Shown: in pieces, positions 1 to 5,414 of the stretch
Layout of the letters: every line of letters starts with the position of its first letter
Position numbering within the stretch: the stretch's first letter is position 1
Source of the DNA: an uncultured Bacilli bacterium
Lineage (GTDB): Bacteria; Bacillota_I; Bacilli_A; RF39; UBA660
Reading direction: 5' to 3'
Length of the DNA: 5,414 nucleotides
NCBI GenBank assembly: GCA_948750805.1
Contig: CAPZYV010000065.1
Span: forward strand, 1-5,414
Translations under genes and position numbers: made by a program
The notes under the pieces: generated by a model
Databases searched by the model: none
The model's input: the letters and a program-made list of their open reading frames with translations, nothing else
Told to the model about the DNA's origin: nothing

Positions 1-387
1 ATTATACATAATTTCAATTAAATATTTATCATTTTTATATTTATTTATTTCAATATAACCTTTAATACCATTATATAAAATATCTTTTGAATAAAAAGCC
101 CTACTATTTATAGTATAACTAAATTCTGTTTTATTATTATAACTAACTATATCAATATATAAATATAACATATACTTATGATTAGATAATATTTCATTAT
201 ATGTTTTACTAGATTTAATATATAATCCCTTTGGTAAATAATATTTATATCCATTTCTGTTTACATTAGTACTACTTATCTTACTAATTAAAGTTTCATT
301 TATTAATGTATCAATATTACTATCTTTTATCTTAGTACAACCATTAACTAAAAATAATATCATACATAATAGGAATATTTTCTTCAT
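1..387 (-). CDS. Putative lipoprotein, N-terminal part (cut by the window edge)
   Basis: I translated this frame by hand: it starts at ATG 387-385 and stays open to base 1, giving 129 residues with no stop, so the C-terminus is outside the window. It begins MKKIFLLCMILFLVNGC: a lysine pair, a hydrophobic stretch, then a lipobox-like LVNGC. That predicts cleavage by lipoprotein signal peptidase before Cys17 and anchoring to the outer face of the membrane (asparagine at -2 is a little unusual). The mature part is rich in Tyr, Asn, Lys and Ile, with stretches such as YKYYLPKGLYI and YMLYLYIDIVSY that look like beta strands; no second membrane segment is seen. A strong ribosome site, TAGGAGGA, lies 5 to 6 bases upstream and fixes the start. 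A promoter (410-438) and the preceding gene's terminator (453-483) suggest its own transcript. I do not recognise the family; its role is unknown. Confidence 0.82.
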   Translation of the reverse strand, partial: MKKIFLLCMILFLVNGCTKIKDSNIDTLINETLISKISSTNVNRNGYKYYLPKGLYIKSSKTYNEILSNHKYMLYLYIDIVSYNNKTEFSYTINSRAFYSKDILYNGIKGYIEINKYKNDKYLIEIMYN

Positions 388-409
388 TTAAATCCTCCTA
401 CAATTATTA

Positions 410-438
410 ATTATATCCAAAATTAAAAGAAAAATCAA
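410..438 (-). promoter_or_regulatory. Sigma-A-type promoter for the lipoprotein gene
   Basis: On the minus strand a TTGATT -35 box (438-433) and a perfect TATAAT -10 box (415-410) are separated by exactly 17 bases. Transcription would start near 403, leaving an untranslated leader of about 16 bases that holds the TAGGAGG ribosome site (399-393). It follows the terminator of the preceding gene. Confidence 0.72.
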
Positions 439-444
439 TTCATA

Positions 445-483
445 AACAAAAAAATAAGCAAATGTATAAAAGATTTGCTTATT
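445..483 (-). terminator. Intrinsic terminator of the J-like protein gene
   Basis: A perfect 11-base inverted repeat (AATAAGCAAAT at 453-463 and its complement at 473-483) encloses a 9-base loop, 6 bases past the TAG stop at 490. Read on the minus strand, the hairpin runs straight into TTTTTTTGTTT. The stem has only two G-C pairs, so it is weak by general standards, but position, symmetry and T-run fit a terminator in so AT-rich a genome. Confidence 0.7.
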
Positions 484-489
484 ATAATT

Positions 490-2151
490 CTATTTTCTAT
501 TTTTCTCACGTTTTAAAATACCCGATATTCTTAAATTAATAACTGACATTAAGTAATCTTTATCCTCATATTCTGTTATGAGAATTCCATCATCTGTTAT
601 CATAGTAACATTTTGTTCTTTAGCTATTCTAACATTATTATTGCTATCTAAATAAATAATACGTGCTTCGCCATCAACATTAATTCTATAAATTGCTGAA
701 ATTAGATTTTGATATTCACGTGCCATAAGTCCCACATACTCACCATTAGCAATTAATCCATCTAATGGAACAAAAAGCTCGTCCAATTCTTCCCTTGTAA
801 TTTGTTCACGATAAACAACACCTACTACTAACCACACACTAGTAATATAAAGAATACCATTTTCTTCTTCTAAAACAAATAAATTATCTTCATCATGTAA
901 CCCATCTCGACAATTTCTACTTACATAAAGTTTATTTATCTTATCTATCGCTATTTTATTTCCATGAACAGCACTTACAATACCATTATCTTCTTCCGAA
1001 TTTAAAAATGTTACATTATCAAGTAATAATAAACTATCTAAACTAATATCACCATAACTACATTTTAAAAACAACTCTAATATTTTTTGAAAGCAAATAG
1101 TTATTTCTTTAATTTTATCACAATCACTTACTGGATTTAAACTAGCTAAAACACTATTATACTTTACAACTATTTTTTGATATAAACCATCAATAATAGG
1201 TTTATTTTCTACATAATCCTGATAACATTTAATTTCTTTTTCTAATTTATTCAGACTTTCAAGAATATCACATAGAGATGCTCCACTATCATAATCCTCT
1301 TTTATTTTATCAAATTTATCCTCAAAATTAGCTGGTAAAGAAGGTAAAAGATTTTTAATATCTCTAAATTTAGCATTAATTTTATCTACTAACTTAAATA
1401 AACTTGCTATTTCTTCATGTAACGCTATAATTACACTATCTAAATCTTGATATTTATTATTTTCAGCTGCTATATTAGCATTATGAACACATGCTACCTG
1501 AATTATTTTCCATAAATTATCTGTACAAGTCGCATAATTCCTATACTGAGCTATTTCATTATTTACTCTTTTTTCAAAAATTATTTTTCTACTATATTTA
1601 TCCTTAAATCTAAGCATTTGCTTATAAAAAGTTTCTACATTACAATTATAATCAATTTCTTCTACAGCATAATCAGAAATATATTCTCTTTCAAAAAAAG
1701 TTTCCTTATAACTAGTATATATATTCTTTAAATCTGCTAAAAATGATTTTAGAATATCATCCAACCCTTCTTTGGTATTTTTAAAAAATAGGAAAGAACA
1801 AGAAAGTTTTGCATTAGTTTTTACTTTCTCTAATAAATCCTTATCACTAATAGTAGCTTTAATCCAATAAGAGTTAATTTTATTTTCTATTTCTACTTTA
1901 TACTTCACTAAATCAAAATAAGCTCCATTTCTCTTCTTTAGGTCTCTAAAGAAAACAAACGCAGCATTTATTTCTTTTAATGTTTCTTGTGCCACTTTTT
2001 GTTCTTCTTCGCTTTTACCAACAAAATTTGACTCATGATATTTTTTAGCTAAAGTTTTATGATTTTTATCTAAATCATCATCGGTAAAACCTTCGCTTAA
2101 ACCTAATATTTTTAAAGCCTTATCATAAGTCATAACATTTGTTCCTGACAT
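490..2151 (-). CDS. J-domain-like protein of unknown function, HPD motif replaced by HES
   Basis: I place the start at ATG 2151 (553 residues, beginning MSGTNVMTYDKALKILGL). A longer reading from TTG at 2172 is unlikely, because the AAGGGGG ribosome site would be inside it and the predicted transcript start lies downstream of it. Residues 7-70 have the layout of a J domain, the module with which DnaJ-type co-chaperones stimulate Hsp70: helix I (YDKALKILGL), helix II (LDKNHKTLAKKYH), a loop, and helix III (ETLKEINAAFVFF). The loop motif that should read HPD is H39-E40-S41, so Hsp70 stimulation is doubtful. Residues of roughly 70-375 look mostly helical, partly coiled-coil, with scattered cysteines; about 376-545 looks beta-rich (for example NGILYITSVWLVVGVVY and ARIIYLDSNNNVRIA). 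There is no zinc finger, DnaJ C-terminal domain, signal peptide or membrane helix, so I expect a cytosolic protein. It has its own promoter and terminator. Coding is certain; its function is not recognised. Confidence 0.85.
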   Translation of the reverse strand: MSGTNVMTYDKALKILGLSEGFTDDDLDKNHKTLAKKYHESNFVGKSEEEQKVAQETLKEINAAFVFFRDLKKRNGAYFDLVKYKVEIENKINSYWIKATISDKDLLEKVKTNAKLSCSFLFFKNTKEGLDDILKSFLADLKNIYTSYKETFFEREYISDYAVEEIDYNCNVETFYKQMLRFKDKYSRKIIFEKRVNNEIAQYRNYATCTDNLWKIIQVACVHNANIAAENNKYQDLDSVIIALHEEIASLFKLVDKINAKFRDIKNLLPSLPANFEDKFDKIKEDYDSGASLCDILESLNKLEKEIKCYQDYVENKPIIDGLYQKIVVKYNSVLASLNPVSDCDKIKEITICFQKILELFLKCSYGDISLDSLLLLDNVTFLNSEEDNGIVSAVHGNKIAIDKINKLYVSRNCRDGLHDEDNLFVLEEENGILYITSVWLVVGVVYREQITREELDELFVPLDGLIANGEYVGLMAREYQNLISAIYRINVDGEARIIYLDSNNNVRIAKEQNVTMITDDGILITEYEDKDYLMSVINLRISGILKREKNRK

Positions 2152-2157
2152 AATAAT

Positions 2158-2163
2158 CCCCCT
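2158..2163 (-). promoter_or_regulatory. Ribosome binding site that fixes the J-like protein start
   Basis: On the minus strand AGGGGG (with further A residues upstream) ends 6 bases before ATG 2151. AAGGGGG can pair with the 16S 3' end over seven positions with one G-U pair. No such site precedes the alternative TTG at 2172, so the ATG is preferred. Confidence 0.75.
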
Positions 2164-2175
2164 TTTTTGCAAAAT

Positions 2176-2204
2176 ATACTACTATTTTTTTAATAGAATG
2201 TCAA
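2176..2204 (-). promoter_or_regulatory. Promoter for the J-like protein gene
   Basis: A perfect TTGACA -35 box (2204-2199) is followed after 17 bases by TAGTAT (2181-2176), four of six matches to the -10 consensus. A better -10, TATATT (2178-2173), would need a 20-base spacer. Transcription would start around 2169, with about 17 leader bases before ATG 2151. It lies just past the terminator of the ferritin-like gene. Confidence 0.6.
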
Positions 2205-2213
2205 GTATAATCA

Positions 2214-2245
2214 ATAAAAAAAGAGCTTAATTATAAATACTCTTT
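2214..2245 (-). terminator. Intrinsic terminator overlapping the end of the ferritin-like gene
   Basis: On the minus strand AAAGAG (2245-2240) pairs with CTCTTT (2225-2220) across a 14-base loop, and the 3' arm merges into an unbroken run of seven T. The 5' arm consists of the codons for Lys142 and Glu143, so the TAA stop (2233-2231) lies in the loop. The stem is short (6 bp), but the T-run and position are typical. Confidence 0.6.
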
Positions 2246-2668
2246 AAACTCTTCTCTATTATGTTCTTCTGTAGCTAATAATCTTTTGGCTAATTCTACA
2301 ATCTCAGGGTCTTTATCTTGATATTCATTAAGTTTTTCTTGAATAGCAATAACGCCCTTTTCATTGCCTTCCATCATTAATTTAACAATATTTTTATCAT
2401 CTTTATTAATAGTCATTGCTTCGCTCATAACTTTACTACTAAGTTTTTTAAGAGCACTTATTTCCTCTTCTTTAGCTCCGTATTTAAGTAATATTTTTTT
2501 AGCATCACTACAGAATTCTTCGTATTCACACCTTTGTTCACTAATAAGTTTAGCAATTCTTTCATCTTCCACTTTGTCTATTACTGTATCAATACCAATT
2601 AAACCCATCTGTGCATTTTGATATATTAAATTTAAAAATATAATATTATCATTTTGTTTTTCTTTCAT
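2231..2668 (-). CDS. Small four-helix ferritin-like protein (DUF2383-type)
   Basis: This 145-residue protein is almost wholly helical and highly charged. I see four helices: about 8-35 (LNLIYQNAQMGLIGIDTVID), 37-62 (RIAKLISEQRCEYEEF), 79-116 (IVKLMMEGNEKGVIAIQEKL) and 120-145 (EIVELAKRLLATEEHNREEF). Order, length and the closing ATEEHNREEF resemble the DUF2383/PA2169-like ferritin-like bundles common in clostridia and relatives. Glu44, Glu48, Glu51, Glu135, His136 and Glu139 could supply metal ligands, but no clean pair of ExxH motifs is present, so diiron binding is not established. There is no signal peptide or membrane helix. The gene starts 40 bases after the rnjB stop with no clear promoter of its own, so it may ride on the rnjB message. 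Its ribosome site GGGTGA sits in a hairpin (2671-2701). The family call is from memory of sequence style; a generic helical bundle is the alternative. Confidence 0.8.
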   Translation of the reverse strand: MKEKQNDNIIFLNLIYQNAQMGLIGIDTVIDKVEDERIAKLISEQRCEYEEFCSDAKKILLKYGAKEEEISALKKLSSKVMSEAMTINKDDKNIVKLMMEGNEKGVIAIQEKLNEYQDKDPEIVELAKRLLATEEHNREEFKEYL

Positions 2669-2670
2669 TA

Positions 2671-2701
2671 AAAATCACCCATTATTATTATGAGTGAATT
2701 T
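2671..2701 (-). promoter_or_regulatory. Hairpin between rnjB and the ferritin-like gene that covers the ribosome site
   Basis: On the minus strand TCACTC (2697-2692) pairs with GGGTGA (2680-2675), including one G-U pair. After one T-T mismatch three more A-T pairs extend the stem; the loop is 11 bases. The 3' arm GGGTGA is the only plausible ribosome site for the ATG at 2668 and is followed by TTTTT. It could act as a partial terminator or as a structure limiting initiation downstream. Confidence 0.5.
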
Positions 2702-2708
2702 AAATTTT

Positions 2709-4343
2709 TTATACTTCTTGTACAACCGCAATAATCATTGGTTTACACTCAGTTTCTTCATATAAATATTTTGAAAGTTCATCTCTAATCTCTGTCTTAA
2801 TTTTATTATAATCAACAAAGTTAGGTGTAATATTACGTTCAATGATACCTGCACAAATCTTTTTAATTTCTTTAATCATTTCGCCACTATCTTTTATATA
2901 AATAAATCCTCTAGTAGTTACTTCTGGTCCAACTAATAAAACTTTATCTTGTTTTGAAATGGTCGCACTTATTAAAACTATCCCATTTTCACTTAACATT
3001 TCACGGTCTTTAATAACAAGTTCTCCTACATCATCACTAGATTTACCATCAATTAAGCAATCACTTACTTTAATTTTCTCACATTTAGGTGATAATTCAC
3101 CATTTATAAATTCAATAATTTCTCCATTTTGTTTTAAAATAATATTTTCATTTGGAACTCCTAAAGAACTTGCTAAATCTGCATTACCAACCATATAACG
3201 ATATTCACCCTTTACAGGCATATAATATTTTGGTTGCATTAACTTTATCATTTGCATTAAATCTTCACTTGAAGCATGATGTAATATAGTTCTATCACTT
3301 GGCATATTAACAATTTCACAACCAAATTCTGCCAAATCATTTTCGAGTCTAACTAAAGATTTTTCATTACTATCATATCTAGGTTCCGAAAACACTATTG
3401 TATCATTACTTTTTAAACGAATAAATTTATCATATCCATTATAAATTTTTTGCATAGCAGCATAAGGACTAGATTTATCATCACATATAAGTAAAATAGT
3501 ATTACTATCATTTATATTAGATAAATCTCCTAATGTATCTAATGGAACTGTTAAATATCCTTCTTTTATTCCAAAATTAACCATATTTTGTAATCTCTTA
3601 CCCATAATTACAATTTTACGGTGAGAATTTAAAGATGCATTAAATATTTCTTGAATCGTATAAAGATGAGTTGGTAAAACCATAAACATAATTCTGCCTT
3701 CAGCATCCTTTATAGATTTTTTAAAAACATCTACTAATTTATGATTAGGTGAAGTATGTCCAATATTTTCACTAAATACTGATTCACAAAGTAAACATAA
3801 AACTCCTTGTTTTCCCACATAAGCAATTTTACCTAAATCCATATCATAAGCACCCATCATAGTTGGGTCAAATAAGAAATCGCCTGTATAACATATTGCC
3901 CCGTCTTTTGTATTAATAACATACATAACTGCATCTGGTGAGCTATGAGAAACACTTATAGGAAAAATACTTATATGGCCAAAATTCATTTTTTTATGAG
4001 CTTTAATTTCAATTATATTATCTTTATTAACACCCATTTCCATTAACACATATTTTGTAAACTTAGTTGCAAACACTTTTAAATTAGGAATAACTGATAA
4101 AAGGTCGGCAGTTGCTCCCATATTTTCATAATGTCCATGAGTTATAAAAAGACCTTTTATTCTTTTTTGATTTTTAACTAAATAAGTGAAGTCTGGAATA
4201 ATATAATCTATACCTAGCATATTTCCACTAGCATATTTAAGTCCACAATCAAATACAAAAATATCTTTATCTATTTCTACACAATAAATGTTTTTACCGT
4301 TTTCATCAAGTCCACCCAGACTAAAAATTTTTATTTTACTCAA
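2709..4343 (-). CDS. rnjB: Ribonuclease J family protein, J2-type with altered metal site
   Basis: RNase J enzymes combine endonuclease and 5'-3' exonuclease activity in Firmicutes mRNA decay and rRNA maturation; J1 and J2 form a complex. The whole protein aligns by eye with them: metallo-beta-lactamase part (LGIDYIIPDFTYLVKN, then FITHGHYEN), beta-CASP part (HRKIVIMGKRLQNMVNFG, KPKYYMPVKGEYR-like segment reading QPKYYMPVKGEYR) and C-terminal domain (VTTRGFIYI, ending KPMIIAVVQEV). In numbering from TTG 4343 (544 residues), the metal motif HxHxDH reads H69-G-H71-Y-E73-N74, and the late histidine of HGEYR is K378; H133, D155 and H356 remain. From memory, B. subtilis RNase J2 also has an E-N form of the motif and lacks that late histidine, hence the J2 call. 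TTG 4343 is preferred to TTG 4358 because GGAG (4356-4353) precedes it by 9 bases. Family certain; J2 assignment fairly likely. Confidence 0.87.
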   Translation of the reverse strand: MSKIKIFSLGGLDENGKNIYCVEIDKDIFVFDCGLKYASGNMLGIDYIIPDFTYLVKNQKRIKGLFITHGHYENMGATADLLSVIPNLKVFATKFTKYVLMEMGVNKDNIIEIKAHKKMNFGHISIFPISVSHSSPDAVMYVINTKDGAICYTGDFLFDPTMMGAYDMDLGKIAYVGKQGVLCLLCESVFSENIGHTSPNHKLVDVFKKSIKDAEGRIMFMVLPTHLYTIQEIFNASLNSHRKIVIMGKRLQNMVNFGIKEGYLTVPLDTLGDLSNINDSNTILLICDDKSSPYAAMQKIYNGYDKFIRLKSNDTIVFSEPRYDSNEKSLVRLENDLAEFGCEIVNMPSDRTILHHASSEDLMQMIKLMQPKYYMPVKGEYRYMVGNADLASSLGVPNENIILKQNGEIIEFINGELSPKCEKIKVSDCLIDGKSSDDVGELVIKDREMLSENGIVLISATISKQDKVLLVGPEVTTRGFIYIKDSGEMIKEIKKICAGIIERNITPNFVDYNKIKTEIRDELSKYLYEETECKPMIIAVVQEV

Positions 4344-4352
4344 TTCAATCAA

Positions 4353-4356
4353 CTCC
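4353..4356 (-). promoter_or_regulatory. Ribosome binding site that decides the rnjB start
   Basis: GGAG on the minus strand lies 9 bases before TTG 4343. It overlaps the alternative TTG at 4358-4356, which has no ribosome site of its own. The only nearby ATG (4363) is out of frame and meets TGA after four codons. The protein therefore probably starts MSKIKIFSLGG from a TTG codon. Confidence 0.55.
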
Positions 4357-4381
4357 AATTCATAATAATTATTAAATAAAT

Positions 4382-4423
4382 AAAAAAAGTTTTAAGGCAA
4401 GTTCAATTATACCAAAAAACTTT
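4382..4423 (-). terminator. Possible terminator of the surface-protein gene, overlapping the rnjB promoter
   Basis: On the minus strand AAAGTTTT (4423-4416) pairs with AAAACTTT (4393-4386). Inside this, GG (4413-4412) pairs with CC (4397-4396) across a TT/TT internal loop, with a 14-base loop at the tip. The stem is followed by TTTT and then ATTTATTT. Located 33 bases past the stop at 4456, it could end the upstream transcript. The stem is mostly A-T and interrupted, so the call is tentative. Confidence 0.42.
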
Positions 4424-4434
4424 AAATAATACAA
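4406..4434 (-). promoter_or_regulatory. Extended -10 promoter for rnjB
   Basis: TTGTAT (4434-4429) and a perfect TATAAT (4411-4406) are separated by 17 bases, and TGG directly before the -10 box (4414-4412) gives the extended TGn element. Transcription would begin near 4399, about 56 bases before TTG 4343. The transcript may continue into the ferritin-like gene. Confidence 0.75.
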
Positions 4435-4455
4435 GCCATAAACATTTTAATTGCT

Positions 4456-5414
4456 TCAACTTACAATATACGGCTCGGACATCGTTCCATTTCCAGTAAA
4501 CGTTAAATCAGCTTTCAAATTTATTACGGGACGCACACCAATCGTAACATCTGCAAGCCAATTATATAGTTGGCCATTAGAAGAAACACCATACATGCTA
4601 GCAGCTGAACTCCTAAATAAATATGGCGACATAGTCCAATAATGTTGTCCGTTATACAAATAATATCCATAATTGACAGTTCCAATTCGCCCTCCAGCCA
4701 TAGAAACTTCATCAGCGCTTATTAATCCGATTGGATATGTTAAGCTTTTATTTCCTTTTGTTGAACTACTTACTGTATATAAATCACTTTCATTTTCACA
4801 GGTTAGTATTGGTGATATTTTACTATTTTCTAGTCTAAAATATGCACCGTAATATGTTATAGTTCTTCCTGTACCTCCTGAACCATTACTAGAATCAGCA
4901 CTCGTACTTGGTGTTCTATCGCCACAAAATCCAGCATTTGTATCTATTTTATTTGTATAATTTGAAAGAGCACTTTTATACCATGTCTCCAACCCGGATA
5001 AGGCATTTGATTTTGTTCCGAGTCCATGCACTTCACCACTAGTATATTTAAACCCGACATACATATTGTCATTTTGCTTTACATTAAAATTTTGTTTTTT
5101 TAATGCTATACTATCTGGCGTATTAGTTCCATTTGCATTTGCACTTATTCCATCAAAGATTAATCTTATACTGCCATCGCCATTTATTCGGATAATTCTC
5201 CACCATAAATTAGCAAATTTCACATAGTTGTTTGTTACTCCTCCTCTAAAGTAATAACTTATTCCATCACTATCATTTGCTTGATAGATTCCAGAATATG
5301 CTTCTCCACAATTACTTCCATTATTTGTTCCTGCGACACAACTCGTTATATTAAAATCTGGTGTATCTAAGTTTACTTCAATTGTTCCTAATGCGGTTTT
5401 TACTTTCTTCGTTC
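4456..5414 (-). CDS. Surface-type protein with WRIxRINGDGS domain, C-terminal part (start outside window)
   Basis: The frame is open from the right edge (first full codon at 5412) to TGA 4458-4456: 318 residues, N-terminus missing. A GTG at 5223 is internal, since conserved-looking sequence continues upstream of it. Fragment residues 50-90 hold YYFRGGVTNNYV and WWRIIRINGDGSIRLI. A loose Ser/Gly/Thr-rich stretch follows (about 167-184), then TYPIGLISADEVSMAGG (225-241) and the ending YWTMSPY to GVRPVINLKADL (258-303), closing EPYIV. I recall this arrangement from large families of secreted or prepilin-like proteins in uncultured gut Firmicutes. The last part, with its W-SP, NG and GVRPV pattern, resembles C-type-lectin/formylglycine-enzyme-like folds (DUF6273-like). 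Cysteines at 25, 35, 163 and 205 could form disulfides, fitting export. Ligand and function are unknown. Several blocks reach 42-48% G+C against about 25% in the neighbouring genes, suggesting a different origin or expression level. Confidence 0.82.
   Translation of the reverse strand, partial: TKKVKTALGTIEVNLDTPDFNITSCVAGTNNGSNCGEAYSGIYQANDSDGISYYFRGGVTNNYVKFANLWWRIIRINGDGSIRLIFDGISANANGTNTPDSIALKKQNFNVKQNDNMYVGFKYTSGEVHGLGTKSNALSGLETWYKSALSNYTNKIDTNAGFCGDRTPSTSADSSNGSGGTGRTITYYGAYFRLENSKISPILTCENESDLYTVSSSTKGNKSLTYPIGLISADEVSMAGGRIGTVNYGYYLYNGQHYWTMSPYLFRSSAASMYGVSSNGQLYNWLADVTIGVRPVINLKADLTFTGNGTMSEPYIVS

Noticed and set aside
388..489. Small RNA or riboswitch in the gap before the lipoprotein gene
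   Set aside because: The gap is fully explained by a terminator, a promoter and a ribosome site, leaving a leader of only about 16 bases.
2364..2621. Plus-strand open frame of 85 codons, rich in Leu, Ile and Ser
   Set aside because: It lies wholly inside the ferritin-like gene on the opposite strand; its hydrophobic make-up is the expected mirror of a charged helical protein, and no ribosome site or promoter supports it.
2959..3198. Plus-strand open frame of 79 codons
   Set aside because: It is antisense to the clearly homologous C-terminal half of the RNase J protein, with no initiation signals.
4349..4363. Four-codon frame ATG AAT TGG AGT TGA just before rnjB, as a possible leader peptide
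   Set aside because: No ribosome site precedes it, and it overlaps the ribosome site of rnjB; most likely chance.
4451..4712. Two short frames (plus 4451-4642, minus 4524-4712) in the surface-protein gene
   Set aside because: Both overlap the recognisable YWTMSPY to GVRPVINL coding region in other frames and have no family resemblance.
4456..5414. Diversity-generating retroelement target
   Set aside because: No reverse transcriptase, template repeat or run of AAC-type codons is visible in the window; kept only as a question under findings.
1..5414. Mycoplasma/Spiroplasma genetic code (TGA as Trp), suggested by the low G+C
   Set aside because: Tryptophans are encoded by TGG, no in-frame TGA occurs within the five genes, and the surface-protein gene ends at TGA exactly where the family normally ends.

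Overview
This 5.4 kb window is very AT-rich. By eye, blocks of the central genes run at about 25% G+C. All five protein genes lie on the minus strand, so transcription runs from high to low coordinates. Ordinary codon use (TGG for Trp, no in-frame TGA, TGA as one of the stops), Shine-Dalgarno sites, sigma-A-like promoters and an RNase J2-type protein point to a low-GC Firmicutes/Bacillota chromosome using code 11. The surface protein at the right end resembles a family I associate with uncultured gut Mollicutes-like lineages (RF39/Erysipelotrichia type); that placement is inference.

Layout in order of transcription: (1) 5414-4456, the C-terminal 318 residues of a secreted or surface-type protein with a WRIxRINGDGS domain and a GVRPVINL ending, its start lying outside the window. 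(2) 4455-4344, a gap with a strong extended -10 promoter sitting inside a terminator-like hairpin. (3) 4343-2709, an RNase J family protein of J2 type with altered metal ligands (rnjB). (4) 2668-2231, a small four-helix ferritin-like (DUF2383-type) protein 40 bases behind rnjB; its ribosome site lies in the 3' arm of a hairpin. (5) 2230-2152, a terminator followed by a promoter with a perfect TTGACA -35 box. (6) 2151-490, a 553-residue protein starting with a J-like domain whose HPD motif reads HES; the rest is unrecognised. (7) 489-388, a terminator followed by another promoter. (8) 387-1, the N-terminal part of a lipoprotein cut by the window edge.

Most genes look individually transcribed: promoters precede rnjB, the J-like gene and the lipoprotein gene, and hairpins with T-runs follow several genes. 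Only rnjB and the ferritin-like gene look likely to share a message. No common pathway joins the five genes. The points of interest are two proteins that keep a family fold while losing its signature residues (RNase J2-like and J-domain-like), the RNA structure between rnjB and the ferritin-like gene, and the contrasting composition of the surface-protein gene. No tRNA, rRNA, CRISPR array, insertion sequence or integrase is visible.
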